A stretch of 53,047 bases of DNA. Source: Spirochaetales bacterium. Lineage in GTDB: Bacteria > Spirochaetota > GWE2-31-10. Where the stretch lies: assembly GCA_017624275.1 (NCBI GenBank), contig JAGANG010000009.1, positions 1 to 53,047 of the forward strand, read 5' to 3'. A program made the position numbers and the translations under genes. Under the pieces are notes generated by a model, which made no database searches, was not told the origin of the DNA, and saw only the letters and a list, made by a program, of their open reading frames with translations. Shown piece after piece: positions 33,550 to 41,935 of this stretch. Positions within the stretch are counted from its first letter, which is position 1, and each line of letters starts with the position of its first letter.

Positions 33550-33906
33550 ATGCCAAGAGCTGTATCAGGAACTGTTCATAAAAATAGAGTAAAATCAGTA
33601 TTGAAAAAAACAAAAGGATATAGAGGAGCTAGATCAAAGCTATACAGAACAGCTAAGAATGCAATGATTCATGCTCTTTCTTATGCTTATATCGGTAGAA
33701 AGCAAAAGAAAAGAACTTTCCGCCAATTGTGGATTGCCAGAATTAATGGTTTTTGCAGAAATGAAGGAATTACATACTCTTCATTTATTAACGGATTGAA
33801 AAAAGCAAATATAAATATTGACAGAAAGAATCTTTCTAATTTAGCTATTGAAAATCCAGAAGCATTTAAAGAATTAATTGCAAAAGCAAAAGCTGCGTTA
33901 AATTAA
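33550..33906 (+). CDS. rplT: Ribosomal protein bL20
   Basis: The 118-residue basic protein (PRAVSGTVHKNRVKSVLKKTKGYRG, KKRTFRQLWIARINGFCR, LSNLAIENPEAFKELI) is L20, a 50S assembly protein that in several bacteria represses its own operon by binding the mRNA. AAGGAG precedes ATG, 16 bp after rpmI. A strong terminator follows. Confidence 0.98.
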   Translation: MPRAVSGTVHKNRVKSVLKKTKGYRGARSKLYRTAKNAMIHALSYAYIGRKQKKRTFRQLWIARINGFCRNEGITYSSFINGLKKANINIDRKNLSNLAIENPEAFKELIAKAKAALN

Positions 33907-33962
33907 TAAATGTAGATAATTTTTTATTTCTAATAACAGAATATTTTGTAATTAGTTTGCTT

Positions 33963-33998
33963 AAATTAAAACCTTTCATTATGAAAGGTTTTAATTTT
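33963..33998 (+). terminator. Terminator of the infC-rpmI-rplT operon
   Basis: Perfect 16-bp stem 33963-33978/33982-33997 with a 3-nt loop and a T-rich tail. Confidence 0.85.
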
Positions 33999-34056
33999 CT
34001 AAAATACAGAGATTTTTATATATTAATGTTGTGATGATGATTTGGGGAGGAAGATT

Positions 34057-34731
34057 GTGGATATTAACAGAATTGAAGAATTATTTGAAAAAGTTAGGAC
34101 TGCAGGAAAAATAATTGCTGAATATAAGCAATTGTTAGAAACAGAACGATCTAAAGTAAATGAGTTAAAAAAAGAAATTGTTTTCTTGAGAAAGGATAAT
34201 CAAACTCTTAAAGAAGAGAATGAAAAGTTAAAAACACTTTCTTCTACTGCAGAAAAGTTACATAAAGATTTGGAAGATAAGATAATCTCAATGCTAGATG
34301 TTTTGCCTGATTTTGAATCAATTAAAAATGAATCTTCGGTTGCTCCTGTTGTAGAAACAATTTCTCCGTCTATTATGGAAATGGATTTTGAAAATCCTGA
34401 GGAAAATTTTTCAGAGAAAAATGAATCTTCAATTTTTAATGCAACGGAAGAAGAGTCTGAGGTTGGTGACATAGAAGAGTCAGTTATTATGGAAGCTCCT
34501 ATTGCACCGTCTATGGATGATAATCCATTTGCAATGGATGAAAATGAAGGAGAATTTGAGTTTGAAAATGTTAATTCTTCAGTAGAGGATACAAAACTTC
34601 CTTATTTTGAATCGGAAGAAAATATTGATTATAAAAATATGTTTGCTTTTGAAAATATGTTTGAAACAGATCAAAACTCAAAAAATAACGAAAAAAGATT
34701 GGGTAGAGAACTTCCTAAAGGTGTTTTATAA
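34057..34731 (+). CDS. Coiled-coil protein upstream of zapA (ZapB-like position)
   Basis: GTG start at 34057 with GGGGAGG 6 nt upstream; a TTG in frame at 34042 lies inside that SD. The ~224-residue protein has an N-terminal coiled coil (about residues 5-80, VRTAGKIIAEYKQLLETERS, LKKEIVFLRKDNQTLKEEN), a long acidic, low-complexity middle (90-200) and a short basic tail ending GRELPKGVL. Its position directly before zapA and its coil suggest a division-associated partner such as a ZapB analogue, but sequence alone does not prove it. Confidence 0.7.
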   Translation: MDINRIEELFEKVRTAGKIIAEYKQLLETERSKVNELKKEIVFLRKDNQTLKEENEKLKTLSSTAEKLHKDLEDKIISMLDVLPDFESIKNESSVAPVVETISPSIMEMDFENPEENFSEKNESSIFNATEEESEVGDIEESVIMEAPIAPSMDDNPFAMDENEGEFEFENVNSSVEDTKLPYFESEENIDYKNMFAFENMFETDQNSKNNEKRLGRELPKGVL

Positions 34732-34756
34732 ATTTAGTTAGTAAGGTTGTCATTTT

Positions 34757-35053
34757 ATGGAAAAGTTTACTTTTGATATCTTAGGGGAAAAAATGAACAT
34801 CTCAATAAAAAAAGAAGATCATGATGATGTCATTGCTATTCTTAAATTTTATAGAAAGAAAGTTCAAGAATTAAAAGAACTTTATCCGCATAAATCACCT
34901 TTGGAAATAGCTATTTTGGCAGGAGTTAGAGTAACTGACGAATATTATTCGTGTTATAAAGAATTAACTTCTCCTATAAAAAGAGAAAATAATAATTTTG
35001 ATAAAATACTAAATGAGTTAGGGAAAGAGCTTGATTTAGTTATAAAGTCATGA
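34757..35053 (+). CDS. zapA: Cell division protein ZapA
   Basis: The 98-residue protein resembles ZapA: a small N-terminal beta-rich domain (FTFDILGEKMNISIKKED), a central helix (AILKFYRKKVQELKELYPHKSPLEIAILAGVRVTDEY) and a short C-terminal coil. ZapA bundles FtsZ filaments at mid-cell. AAGG lies 10 nt before ATG. It is 25 bp after the coiled-coil gene, so both are probably one unit, and the next element is a 6S RNA candidate, an arrangement also known in proteobacteria. Confidence 0.82.
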   Translation: MEKFTFDILGEKMNISIKKEDHDDVIAILKFYRKKVQELKELYPHKSPLEIAILAGVRVTDEYYSCYKELTSPIKRENNNFDKILNELGKELDLVIKS

Positions 35054-35062
35054 TATAAAAAT

Positions 35063-35248
35063 ACTGCCTGCGTTGCTCGTGTGGTGAAGATTGTATTCGC
35101 CGCAACTCATAATTCAGGGATCTCAATATCAATTTGTATAATATCGGCTGTTTTTCAGAAGGTAGAGTGCAGAGTGAGGGAACCCACCTTGTATATCAAG
35201 GGTAGAATTTCAAACTTCACACGTCCACGGCATCTGCGGGTTTTTTTT
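35063..35248 (+). ncRNA. ssrS: 6S RNA (RNA polymerase-regulating RNA) candidate
   Basis: A ~190-nt structured segment directly after zapA. A closing stem pairs 35067-35071 (CCTGC) with 35236-35240 (GCGGG), then GCT(C)GTG with CACGGC, then GTGAAG (35084-35089) with CTTCAC, enclosing a large asymmetric bubble and a distal hairpin (GTGAGGG/CCCAC near 35177-35191). The 3' end GGCATCTGCGGG plus eight Ts (35241-35248) resembles the GGCGGCATCTCGG end of E. coli 6S. 6S RNA binds sigma-70 holoenzyme as an open-promoter mimic. The transcript 5' end is unmapped. Confidence 0.75.
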
Positions 35249-35281
35249 ATGATATAGATTCTATAAAAAAATAATTATTTT

Positions 35282-36385
35282 ATGGATTTAAGTATGTTGG
35301 AAGATTTTAAAAGTGCATTACAAAAATTAGATGCGATAGAAGAAAGATATAATGAATTAAATGAGAAAATTTCAGATCCAGCAATTCTAGATGATCAAAA
35401 AACTTATAAAACCTTAACAAAAGAAGTTTCTTCTATTGAAGAAATAGTTGTTGCTTATCGTGAAATGAAAGAACGCTGTAAGCAATGCAATGATACAGAA
35501 GAGCTTTTACAAATAGAAAAAGATCCGGAAATGTTGAAAATGGCTCAGGAAGAGTTGTCTTTATTAAAAGAACAAATCGAGAAAGATAAAGACAATCTTA
35601 AAATGTTATTGATACCGCCGGATCCTCTTGCAGGGAAAAATATCATTGTCGAAATTCGTGCTGGTACGGGTGGAGAAGAGGCTGCTTTATTTGCTATGGA
35701 GCTGTATCGAATGTACAGTCGTTATGCAGAGGTAAAAGGCTGGAAAACAGAAATAATTGATTGCAATGAAACGGAACTTGGCGGAGTAAAAGAAATAATT
35801 TTCAATGTTGCCGGTAAAAATGTTTATGAACATTTGCGTTATGAGTCCGGTGGGCATAGAGTACAGCGAATTCCGGAAACAGAATCAGGCGGGCGAGTTC
35901 ATACTTCTGCGGTTACTGTAGCAGTGCTTCCCGAAATGGAAGAAGCTGATGTAGAAATACGTCAGGAAGATTTACGTATAGATGTTTTGCGTGCAGGTGG
36001 TGCCGGAGGTCAGCATGTAAATAAAACAGAATCGGCAGTACGAATTACGCATTTACCTACAGGGATTGTAGTAAAATGTGAAGATCAACGTAGCCAACAT
36101 CAAAATAAAGCTTCAGCAATGAAGGTTTTATTGGCAAGATTATATGAAAAGCAACAAAGTGAATTAATGGGGGCCAGAGCTGAAATGCGTAAAAATCAAG
36201 TAGGTTCGGGCGATCGTTCTGATAAGGTCAGAACATATAATTTCCCTCAAAACCGAGTTACTGACCATCGAGTAAATGTAACGTTGTATAAACTTGATCA
36301 ATTTATGGAAGGTAATATTGACGAGATTATAGAAGCTTTAAAAATCAGTGCTCGTGAAGCTCAATTATTAGAGCAAAATTTATAA
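35282..36385 (+). CDS. prfA: Peptide chain release factor 1 (RF1)
   Basis: The 367-residue protein has the RF1 recognition motif P-E-T (198-200, RIPETESGGRVH) and GGQ (242-244, RAGGAGGQHVNKTE) for hydrolysis at UAA and UAG. ATG at 35282 has no clear SD; the next ATG at 35294 is also weak, so the start could be either. It begins 33 bp after the 6S U-tract and ends at a 14-bp-stem terminator. prmC, which methylates the GGQ glutamine, is not adjacent. Confidence 0.97.
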   Translation: MDLSMLEDFKSALQKLDAIEERYNELNEKISDPAILDDQKTYKTLTKEVSSIEEIVVAYREMKERCKQCNDTEELLQIEKDPEMLKMAQEELSLLKEQIEKDKDNLKMLLIPPDPLAGKNIIVEIRAGTGGEEAALFAMELYRMYSRYAEVKGWKTEIIDCNETELGGVKEIIFNVAGKNVYEHLRYESGGHRVQRIPETESGGRVHTSAVTVAVLPEMEEADVEIRQEDLRIDVLRAGGAGGQHVNKTESAVRITHLPTGIVVKCEDQRSQHQNKASAMKVLLARLYEKQQSELMGARAEMRKNQVGSGDRSDKVRTYNFPQNRVTDHRVNVTLYKLDQFMEGNIDEIIEALKISAREAQLLEQNL

Positions 36386-36401
36386 GATTAAGAATTTTAT
36401 T

Positions 36402-36448
36402 TCCCTTACAAATAGGATTAATTATTCTGTTTGTAGGGGATTTTTTTT
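36402..36448 (+). terminator. Terminator of prfA
   Basis: 14-bp stem 36402-36415/36427-36440 with two G.T pairs, followed by eight T residues. Confidence 0.85.
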
Positions 36449-36518
36449 GCAGAAATGTAAAAAAAAATCTTTATGTATTTATTATAAATATATTGAATAA
36501 ATATATATGGAGGTTTAT

Positions 36519-37901
36519 ATGCTAAAAAAAATTAACTGTTATTTGTGTATCTTGTTGTTACTGCTTATTAGTTGTCAGGATTTGGATGGGAATGGTTCTG
36601 AAAAAGTAGAGCAAACGGATAAGAAAGAGCAAACTCAACCGGAACAAAATGACAAAAATAATCAGAATGGACAGGACAATCAAAATGGTAATGAGAATGA
36701 AGACGAAGAAGATGATAATGAACCTAAAAATAAAAATTTAGGCAGTATATTTTTCTTTGGTAACAGTCATACGTTTAATACAGCTAATCTGGAAACAATG
36801 ATTAAAGAAAACGGATATGAGGCAAAGATTTATCATATTCATACCGGCGGTAATATTCCTTTGGGAAATGATAATTATATCAATGAAGTTGATAAGTTAT
36901 ATAGTTTAGGATTGGTACAAGGACGAAATGACCATTTATCCAATTTGTTATCACGCAAAAGTACACCTGAAACTAATTTATTTCCAGAAGATTTATCTTG
37001 GATTGTAGTTCATGACGGAACTATAATTAATTCATTGACATCTGCTGGAGCATTTATGGGGCTTGCATCGTCTTTAGGGGCAAAGGTAGCATGCTATCAA
37101 TCTTGGGATTTAAAAGGGCAATCTGCTTATGCTGCTAAAAAATTTCAATTACCTATGATACCGGTCGGTGGAGTTATTCATCATCCGGATGCAGAATTGA
37201 CTAAAGATGAGACTCCAACTAATCTTGAATATCAAGTATCCGATGGACACATGAATAACAAAGGAAAATATATTTATTGTGTTCTATTTACCCATTTCTT
37301 TACTGGTTTGTCTATTGATGAAATTCAAGGTACAGGTAGTCTTTCGGGATTGACAGAGGAAAATAAGAAAGAGATGAAAGAATTAATGAAGAAAATAGTA
37401 ACAGATACTGATAAAATATTTAAAGATATAAAGCCTTATTATGAATGTGTTAAAGATTTTGGTAATTTCAAAATAGATAAAGCATGCAAGTCTATAGAGC
37501 CTACGAAAGAATATATAGTAACACTTCAACTTAGTCAGCCGGCTGTTTTTAAGTTACCTGAGAGTAAGAATGGTAAAAAATTAAAAGTAGAGGTGAAGAG
37601 TAATAAAGAAAATATTATTCCTGATATATGGTTTTATGATGTGAAAGACAAAAAATTGACTGAACAAAGTACTAATACCGGGTATTTGCAAAACTATACT
37701 TTTACGGGTAAAGGTGAAAATTGGGAAACAGATGGTTCAAAAATGTTGATTATTACTCGTCGTGGAAAAACAACAAAAGGAGGAAATATAGATGATAAAA
37801 CATTTGAAGTTGAAGCTGATGATTTTGGGTTTGATACAGTAATCGAAGAGTCGGTAAATGAAACTGTAGATTTCAAAATTACAGTATCTTTTGTTGACTA
37901 A
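36519..37901 (+). CDS. SGNH-hydrolase-like lipoprotein
   Basis: I choose ATG 36519 because GGAGG lies 8 nt upstream and it begins a lipoprotein signal (ILLLLLISC, Cys19). An Asn/Gln/Asp/Glu-rich linker (about 25-72) precedes IFFFGNSHTFN (Ser83), a block I signature of SGNH/GDSL-type esterases, and HTGGNIP (Gly110-111). The catalytic pair region reads SDGHMNNKGKY (Asp242, His244), one residue closer than the usual DxxH. The C-terminal ~140 residues look like a beta-sandwich. Family members are surface carbohydrate esterases; activity here is uncertain because of the short Asp-His spacing. Confidence 0.75.
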   Translation: MLKKINCYLCILLLLLISCQDLDGNGSEKVEQTDKKEQTQPEQNDKNNQNGQDNQNGNENEDEEDDNEPKNKNLGSIFFFGNSHTFNTANLETMIKENGYEAKIYHIHTGGNIPLGNDNYINEVDKLYSLGLVQGRNDHLSNLLSRKSTPETNLFPEDLSWIVVHDGTIINSLTSAGAFMGLASSLGAKVACYQSWDLKGQSAYAAKKFQLPMIPVGGVIHHPDAELTKDETPTNLEYQVSDGHMNNKGKYIYCVLFTHFFTGLSIDEIQGTGSLSGLTEENKKEMKELMKKIVTDTDKIFKDIKPYYECVKDFGNFKIDKACKSIEPTKEYIVTLQLSQPAVFKLPESKNGKKLKVEVKSNKENIIPDIWFYDVKDKKLTEQSTNTGYLQNYTFTGKGENWETDGSKMLIITRRGKTTKGGNIDDKTFEVEADDFGFDTVIEESVNETVDFKITVSFVD

Positions 37902-37917
37902 ATAAATTTGTGTCCTT

Positions 37918-37963
37918 AAAAAAAATTGGGGCTGTCCTTTTTTCTTGGACAGTCCCAATTTTT
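37918..37963. terminator. Bidirectional terminator
   Basis: GGGGCTGTCC (37928-37937) pairs with GGACAGTCCC (37947-37956), extended by A and T runs on each side; it serves the SGNH gene (+) and the small membrane protein (-). Confidence 0.85.
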
Positions 37964-37982
37964 GTGTATTACAAACTATTTT

Positions 37983-38528
37983 TTAATAAAATGACACTGA
38001 AAGTCCTACAGAATAGCTAGATTCACAAGGTTTTATTTCATTATAAACCGGTGTGGCAAAAGCTGTTGCTTGATAGTCGTTCTTTTTTAAATATTGTGCA
38101 ATTCCCCAGAATGCCCAAAAAGCTCCCGCACCTAAAAAGAATAACCATGAAGAACCGAATAATATTCCGCCTGTATAATACAGAATCTGTAGGGTATCAA
38201 CTGTAGCCCAGCCGACACCCCATAAAACGGCTCCGGTTACAGATAATGCAGCAAATCCAATTGTACTTAATACAGCTCCTATCAATATGTATTTCTCATA
38301 TTTTATAATCCAATCAAAGAAGCCGTTTTGTTCAATTTGTTTTTTCTCATTGTTGTCTTTCATTAAAAGAATTTCTGCATCGTTTGACGATTCTAATGCA
38401 TCTGCAAATGTGAATCCTTCAATCTTGATGTTTTTGTTAGGAATATCGGAAAATTTTTCAGAAGCAAATCCTACAAATGTTCCGAAAACGAAAAATAAGA
38501 CAGAACACAATAAAAGTTTTTTGTTCAT
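37983..38528 (-). CDS. Small secreted or membrane protein of unknown function
   Basis: The 181-residue protein starts with a signal peptide (MNKKLLLCSVLFFVFGTFVGFA) and a charged segment (25-70), then has three hydrophobic helices in 75-145 (KYILIGAVLSTIGFAAL, TLQILYYTGGILFGSSWLFFLGAGAFWAFW) and a serine-rich tail ending SVGLSVSFY, a pattern that resembles an outer-membrane terminal strand. Similar small 'hypothetical' proteins occur in treponemes. AAGGAG lies 6 nt before ATG. Function unknown. Confidence 0.65.
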   Translation of the reverse strand: MNKKLLLCSVLFFVFGTFVGFASEKFSDIPNKNIKIEGFTFADALESSNDAEILLMKDNNEKKQIEQNGFFDWIIKYEKYILIGAVLSTIGFAALSVTGAVLWGVGWATVDTLQILYYTGGILFGSSWLFFLGAGAFWAFWGIAQYLKKNDYQATAFATPVYNEIKPCESSYSVGLSVSFY

Positions 38529-38537
38529 TTTCTACTC

Positions 38538-38594
38538 CTTAATAATTTAATAATCCTCATGTTTAAGGATTTTTTTTAGCTTATTATTAAATTA
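38538..38594. repeat. Nested inverted repeats upstream of the small membrane protein gene
   Basis: TAATTTAATAAT near 38540-38551 pairs with ATTATTAAATTA near 38581-38592 and encloses AATCCT/AGGATT with a T8 run inside. It lies immediately upstream of the AAGGAG ribosome site on the minus strand, so it may be a leader structure. Confidence 0.45.
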
Positions 38595-38662
38595 GTCAAA
38601 GTCAAGAAAAAAACATATATTTATAGTTTATTCAGAAGTTGTTTTACTTTATAGCAATAAAT

Positions 38663-38711
38663 AAAAACAGGCAGCAAAGAACAATGTGAATTTTTAGTTC
38701 TTTCGCCGCCT
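38663..38711 (-). terminator. Terminator of the pullulanase gene
   Basis: On the minus strand AGGCGGCGAAAGAAC (38711-38697) pairs with GTTCTTTGCTGCCT (38682-38669), with one mismatch and a bulge, then G and five U (38668-38663). Confidence 0.8.
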
Positions 38712-38729
38712 GATAATAAAGAAAGTCTT

Positions 38730-41069
38730 TTATTTTTTTATTAATATTAATACGTCAGACTTATTGATTGTTATTTTACCGCCAGAAATTACCCCTAAAG
38801 ATTTTGTTCCCGCAGCTTTATTGTTTACAACAATGTCGTATTCACCGGCAGGAAGGTCATAAGTCACTTTAGCTTTAGGATCTGCATTAACAAAACCAAA
38901 GATTTTATCTTCGATATTTACACCGAGAGATTTTTTATTTGCACTTTCAAGAATTTTTATATCTTCTTTTTTAGCACTGCCAAGTTGAGAATAATTTTTT
39001 CGTAACTCGATTAAACCTTGATAAAAATCAAAAAGTTCTTGATTAAGTGAAATATAATCGTAGTTGATATAGTTTGTTTCATTATCTGCAAAATAAGAAT
39101 TTGGACTTGGTGTCATAAAAATTACGTTGTCGGAAGCTTTTCCCGGTTCACCTTTTGTAGTTAATTCAGGAATTCCTTGTGCAGTTAAGTCCGGAACGAT
39201 TTTACCTCTTGCCCATTCTTGTCCGATATGCATCATCAACGGTCCTTGACATAAAAACAATGAAACTGCTCCGATTTTGTGTGCTGCAAGTAATTTTGGA
39301 GAAAGCTTCAAATATTTTTTAACATCTTTTATTCTGTTGATGCTTCCGTTTTTATTTTTTATGCAATAAGTTCCTGATAAAATTCTCATCATATCACCGA
39401 GAGTTGCGTCATCATGAGATTCTATATAATTAACGACAGTTGCAGAATCCGGTGTTGCAGTTCCTTTCCAGTATGCAGCCAGTTTTGACGCAGTGTCAGA
39501 ATTACCGAGCATAAAAGCTGTTCCTGCAACTGTAGGTCGATTGTCTCCGCCTCGAATTGCCGCACGAATATCATCGCACCAGTAAGACCAACCGCAATCT
39601 TGAAAATCTTTTCTTATAACGGCACCTTCACCGCCCCAAGGTTCGGCAATCAGGAAAACTTCAGGATTAATTTTACGAGTTTCTTCAGCAATAGCTTCTA
39701 CTGTAGCACGGTCAAATGCTGTAGCCAAGTCGAAACGGAATCCGTCAATTTTGTATTCGTTCATCCAATATTTTAATGAATCGATTACTAAGCGACGAAC
39801 CATTTTTCGACGGCTTTCTAATTCGTTTCCGCAACCAGTTTTTTCTGTTTGTTTGAAATAAAATTCATAATCGATAAAACGCAATGGATTAATATCATTT
39901 TGAGAAACATGGTTATAAACAACATCCATCAACACAGTAAAACCTTTTTGGTGTAAAGCTTTTACCATATCACGCATTTCTTTTACTGCAACTCCGTTAA
40001 GTCCGTTCCATTCTCCGTCCTTATTTGTAGCATCTGAAGCGTAAGAACTTTCTGGTGAGAAATAATTGGTAGTCATGTATCCCCAATAGTTTCTGCGGTA
40101 AACATTCCAAGAATTTTTTACTCCGAATGCAGCTTTTTCGAATTCCGGAGCTTCGATTTCACTTATTTCTTGTAACGGTAAGAATTCAACGGTATTAACT
40201 CCGAGTTTTTCCAAATAATTTATTCCGCCGACTTCTGCATTAATCATTCCGAGGTAAGTTCCCGGATTAGCAGATTTTGCAGAATCATGAGTAGTCAAAT
40301 CCTTTAAATGGGTTTCCATAATGACAGCTGTGCTGATGTTACGTTTTGTCCAGTCTGTTCCTTCCCAATCATATTTTGATGTATCGTAAATTAAACTTCT
40401 TGTCCGCATAGGAAATTCGTTACATGATACAATCGCTTTTGAATACGGATCGGCAAAAACGCTGTCCATAGGCACTGTAGGTGTGATTCGTTTTGGCTCA
40501 TAACTTCTCTCTGTGATTCTGTAACCGTAGTATTTTCCCCACATTTCACCGGCTTGAGAATATTCAAATACTTGATTACCGTCATTTTTCATAGGATGAA
40601 TTTCGGCTTGTTCTAAGTTGTCGCCGGGATGATTAAAGAAAACAACGTCAACTTTTACTCCGCGAGGAACAAAAAGTCTGAAAGTGGATGTACCGTCTTT
40701 ATATGTGTAACCAAGTTCTTTGTCTGTGTACATATCGTTAAAACGAAGTTGCAGCAAATATGATGTGTCGATTTTTGCAGAACCTTCGCTTCCGGCACTG
40801 TTAAAAGATATAGTGTATTCGACACCTTCTTTGAAAGATGCAGAAGTTGTCAAATCAAGATTTGGACCTTTACGCTCAGAACTTAGTATGTCCACTTTGG
40901 GGGAAATCTCAAACTTAATTTTGGCAAAATCTTTGTCGAGTTTAGAACATTGCAATCTAATCTTATTGTTGTCGATTAAATTTGCATTTTTGATTTTAAA
41001 ATCCGGGCTTTGTGCAAAAGCTCCGAAGAGAACTGAAAATAATAATGCAATAAATATTTTCTTTTTCAA
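38730..41069 (-). CDS. pulA: Secreted pullulanase / GH13 debranching enzyme
   Basis: TTG start at 41069, chosen because AGGAG lies 6 nt upstream and it begins a signal peptide ending FGAFAQS. The 779 residues contain beta-rich N-terminal modules (~20-115), a CBM48-like region (~120-205, LGYTYKDGTSTFRLFVPRGVKVDVVF), and a GH13 barrel with VLMDVVYNHV, GFRFDLATAF (nucleophile Asp), AEPWGGEG (acid/base Glu) and YIESHDDATLGD. A small beta domain closes it. It cleaves alpha-1,6 branches in pullulan, glycogen or starch, outside the cytoplasm by its signal. It is a single-gene unit. Confidence 0.93.
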   Translation of the reverse strand: MKKKIFIALLFSVLFGAFAQSPDFKIKNANLIDNNKIRLQCSKLDKDFAKIKFEISPKVDILSSERKGPNLDLTTSASFKEGVEYTISFNSAGSEGSAKIDTSYLLQLRFNDMYTDKELGYTYKDGTSTFRLFVPRGVKVDVVFFNHPGDNLEQAEIHPMKNDGNQVFEYSQAGEMWGKYYGYRITERSYEPKRITPTVPMDSVFADPYSKAIVSCNEFPMRTRSLIYDTSKYDWEGTDWTKRNISTAVIMETHLKDLTTHDSAKSANPGTYLGMINAEVGGINYLEKLGVNTVEFLPLQEISEIEAPEFEKAAFGVKNSWNVYRRNYWGYMTTNYFSPESSYASDATNKDGEWNGLNGVAVKEMRDMVKALHQKGFTVLMDVVYNHVSQNDINPLRFIDYEFYFKQTEKTGCGNELESRRKMVRRLVIDSLKYWMNEYKIDGFRFDLATAFDRATVEAIAEETRKINPEVFLIAEPWGGEGAVIRKDFQDCGWSYWCDDIRAAIRGGDNRPTVAGTAFMLGNSDTASKLAAYWKGTATPDSATVVNYIESHDDATLGDMMRILSGTYCIKNKNGSINRIKDVKKYLKLSPKLLAAHKIGAVSLFLCQGPLMMHIGQEWARGKIVPDLTAQGIPELTTKGEPGKASDNVIFMTPSPNSYFADNETNYINYDYISLNQELFDFYQGLIELRKNYSQLGSAKKEDIKILESANKKSLGVNIEDKIFGFVNADPKAKVTYDLPAGEYDIVVNNKAAGTKSLGVISGGKITINKSDVLILIKK

Positions 41070-41156
41070 AGTATACTCCTAATGTTTTGATTTAATGTGA
41101 ACATCGGAGTATAAAAAATCAATCAATAAAAGTAAAGATGTAGAAAAAAAGACCAA

Positions 41157-41744
41157 TTAATCAATACGAATGGAATTCCAAAACTCTTCAGATTTATCTT
41201 CTGTCAAAAGATCTTTATAAAAACTGCTTTGAGAAATAACATGAACTCTGTTCTCGCAACGTAAATAGACTGAACGCTGATAGATATTGTTCTTTTTTAC
41301 TTTGTAAGAGAACTCAAAACTCTTATATTCAATGGATTTCTCATCAAGTCCTCTTGGTTTCCAGCCTTTTTTATATGCAGGTCTGACACTTTGTTTCATG
41401 AATAATTGATCTCGTTTTACAAAATCATCTAAAATTGCACCGTTGTTTAAATCATAATGACGGATTGCTATTACAACAGAGCTTTCATTATAAGCTGCAC
41501 CTTTGTCCAGAAGTAAATTGTCGTAACGCATCATGTCGGCATAATCCGGCGACTCTTGCATATCCTCAGGTACTTGATAACGAAAACCTTGCTTTTTCTG
41601 AAACTTTAATGGTTCAATATTTGCAATTTGATTACGTAGAACGTAGGATGAAGCTCCGGTATATTGATCTACAATTTGGGTTCTGGTAGTTTTACAACTG
41701 AAAATAACGAGTAAAATCGAAAGATATAAAATTTTTTTAGACAT
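41157..41744 (-). CDS. Lipoprotein of unknown function
   Basis: I use ATG 41744 because GAGG lies 7 nt upstream; it yields MSKKILYLSILLVIFSC with Cys17 as the likely lipid site. The ~195-residue product has no recognised domain; it has many tyrosines and charged residues (QVPEDMQESPDYADMMRYDNLLLDKG, IEYKSFEFSYKVKKN). It is probably a periplasm-facing lipoprotein. It sits downstream of the pullulanase promoter region on the same strand, but is its own unit upstream of pulA by 87 bp. Confidence 0.7.
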   Translation of the reverse strand: MSKKILYLSILLVIFSCKTTRTQIVDQYTGASSYVLRNQIANIEPLKFQKKQGFRYQVPEDMQESPDYADMMRYDNLLLDKGAAYNESSVVIAIRHYDLNNGAILDDFVKRDQLFMKQSVRPAYKKGWKPRGLDEKSIEYKSFEFSYKVKKNNIYQRSVYLRCENRVHVISQSSFYKDLLTEDKSEEFWNSIRID

Positions 41745-41935
41745 AAACAACCTCTGTATATTTCCTGTCAGACAAATTATTTTTTCGGCGAAACAGAGTA
41801 TAAAACTGTAGTTTTTTTATGATTTTGGAAATATATAAAGTAACTAATGTTTTTTATTTATTTTCCTTTTGAAATAGATTAAACTGACTCCCAAATTTTT
41901 GTATTTAATTACAAGGGAAATAACGGAGATTTGTA

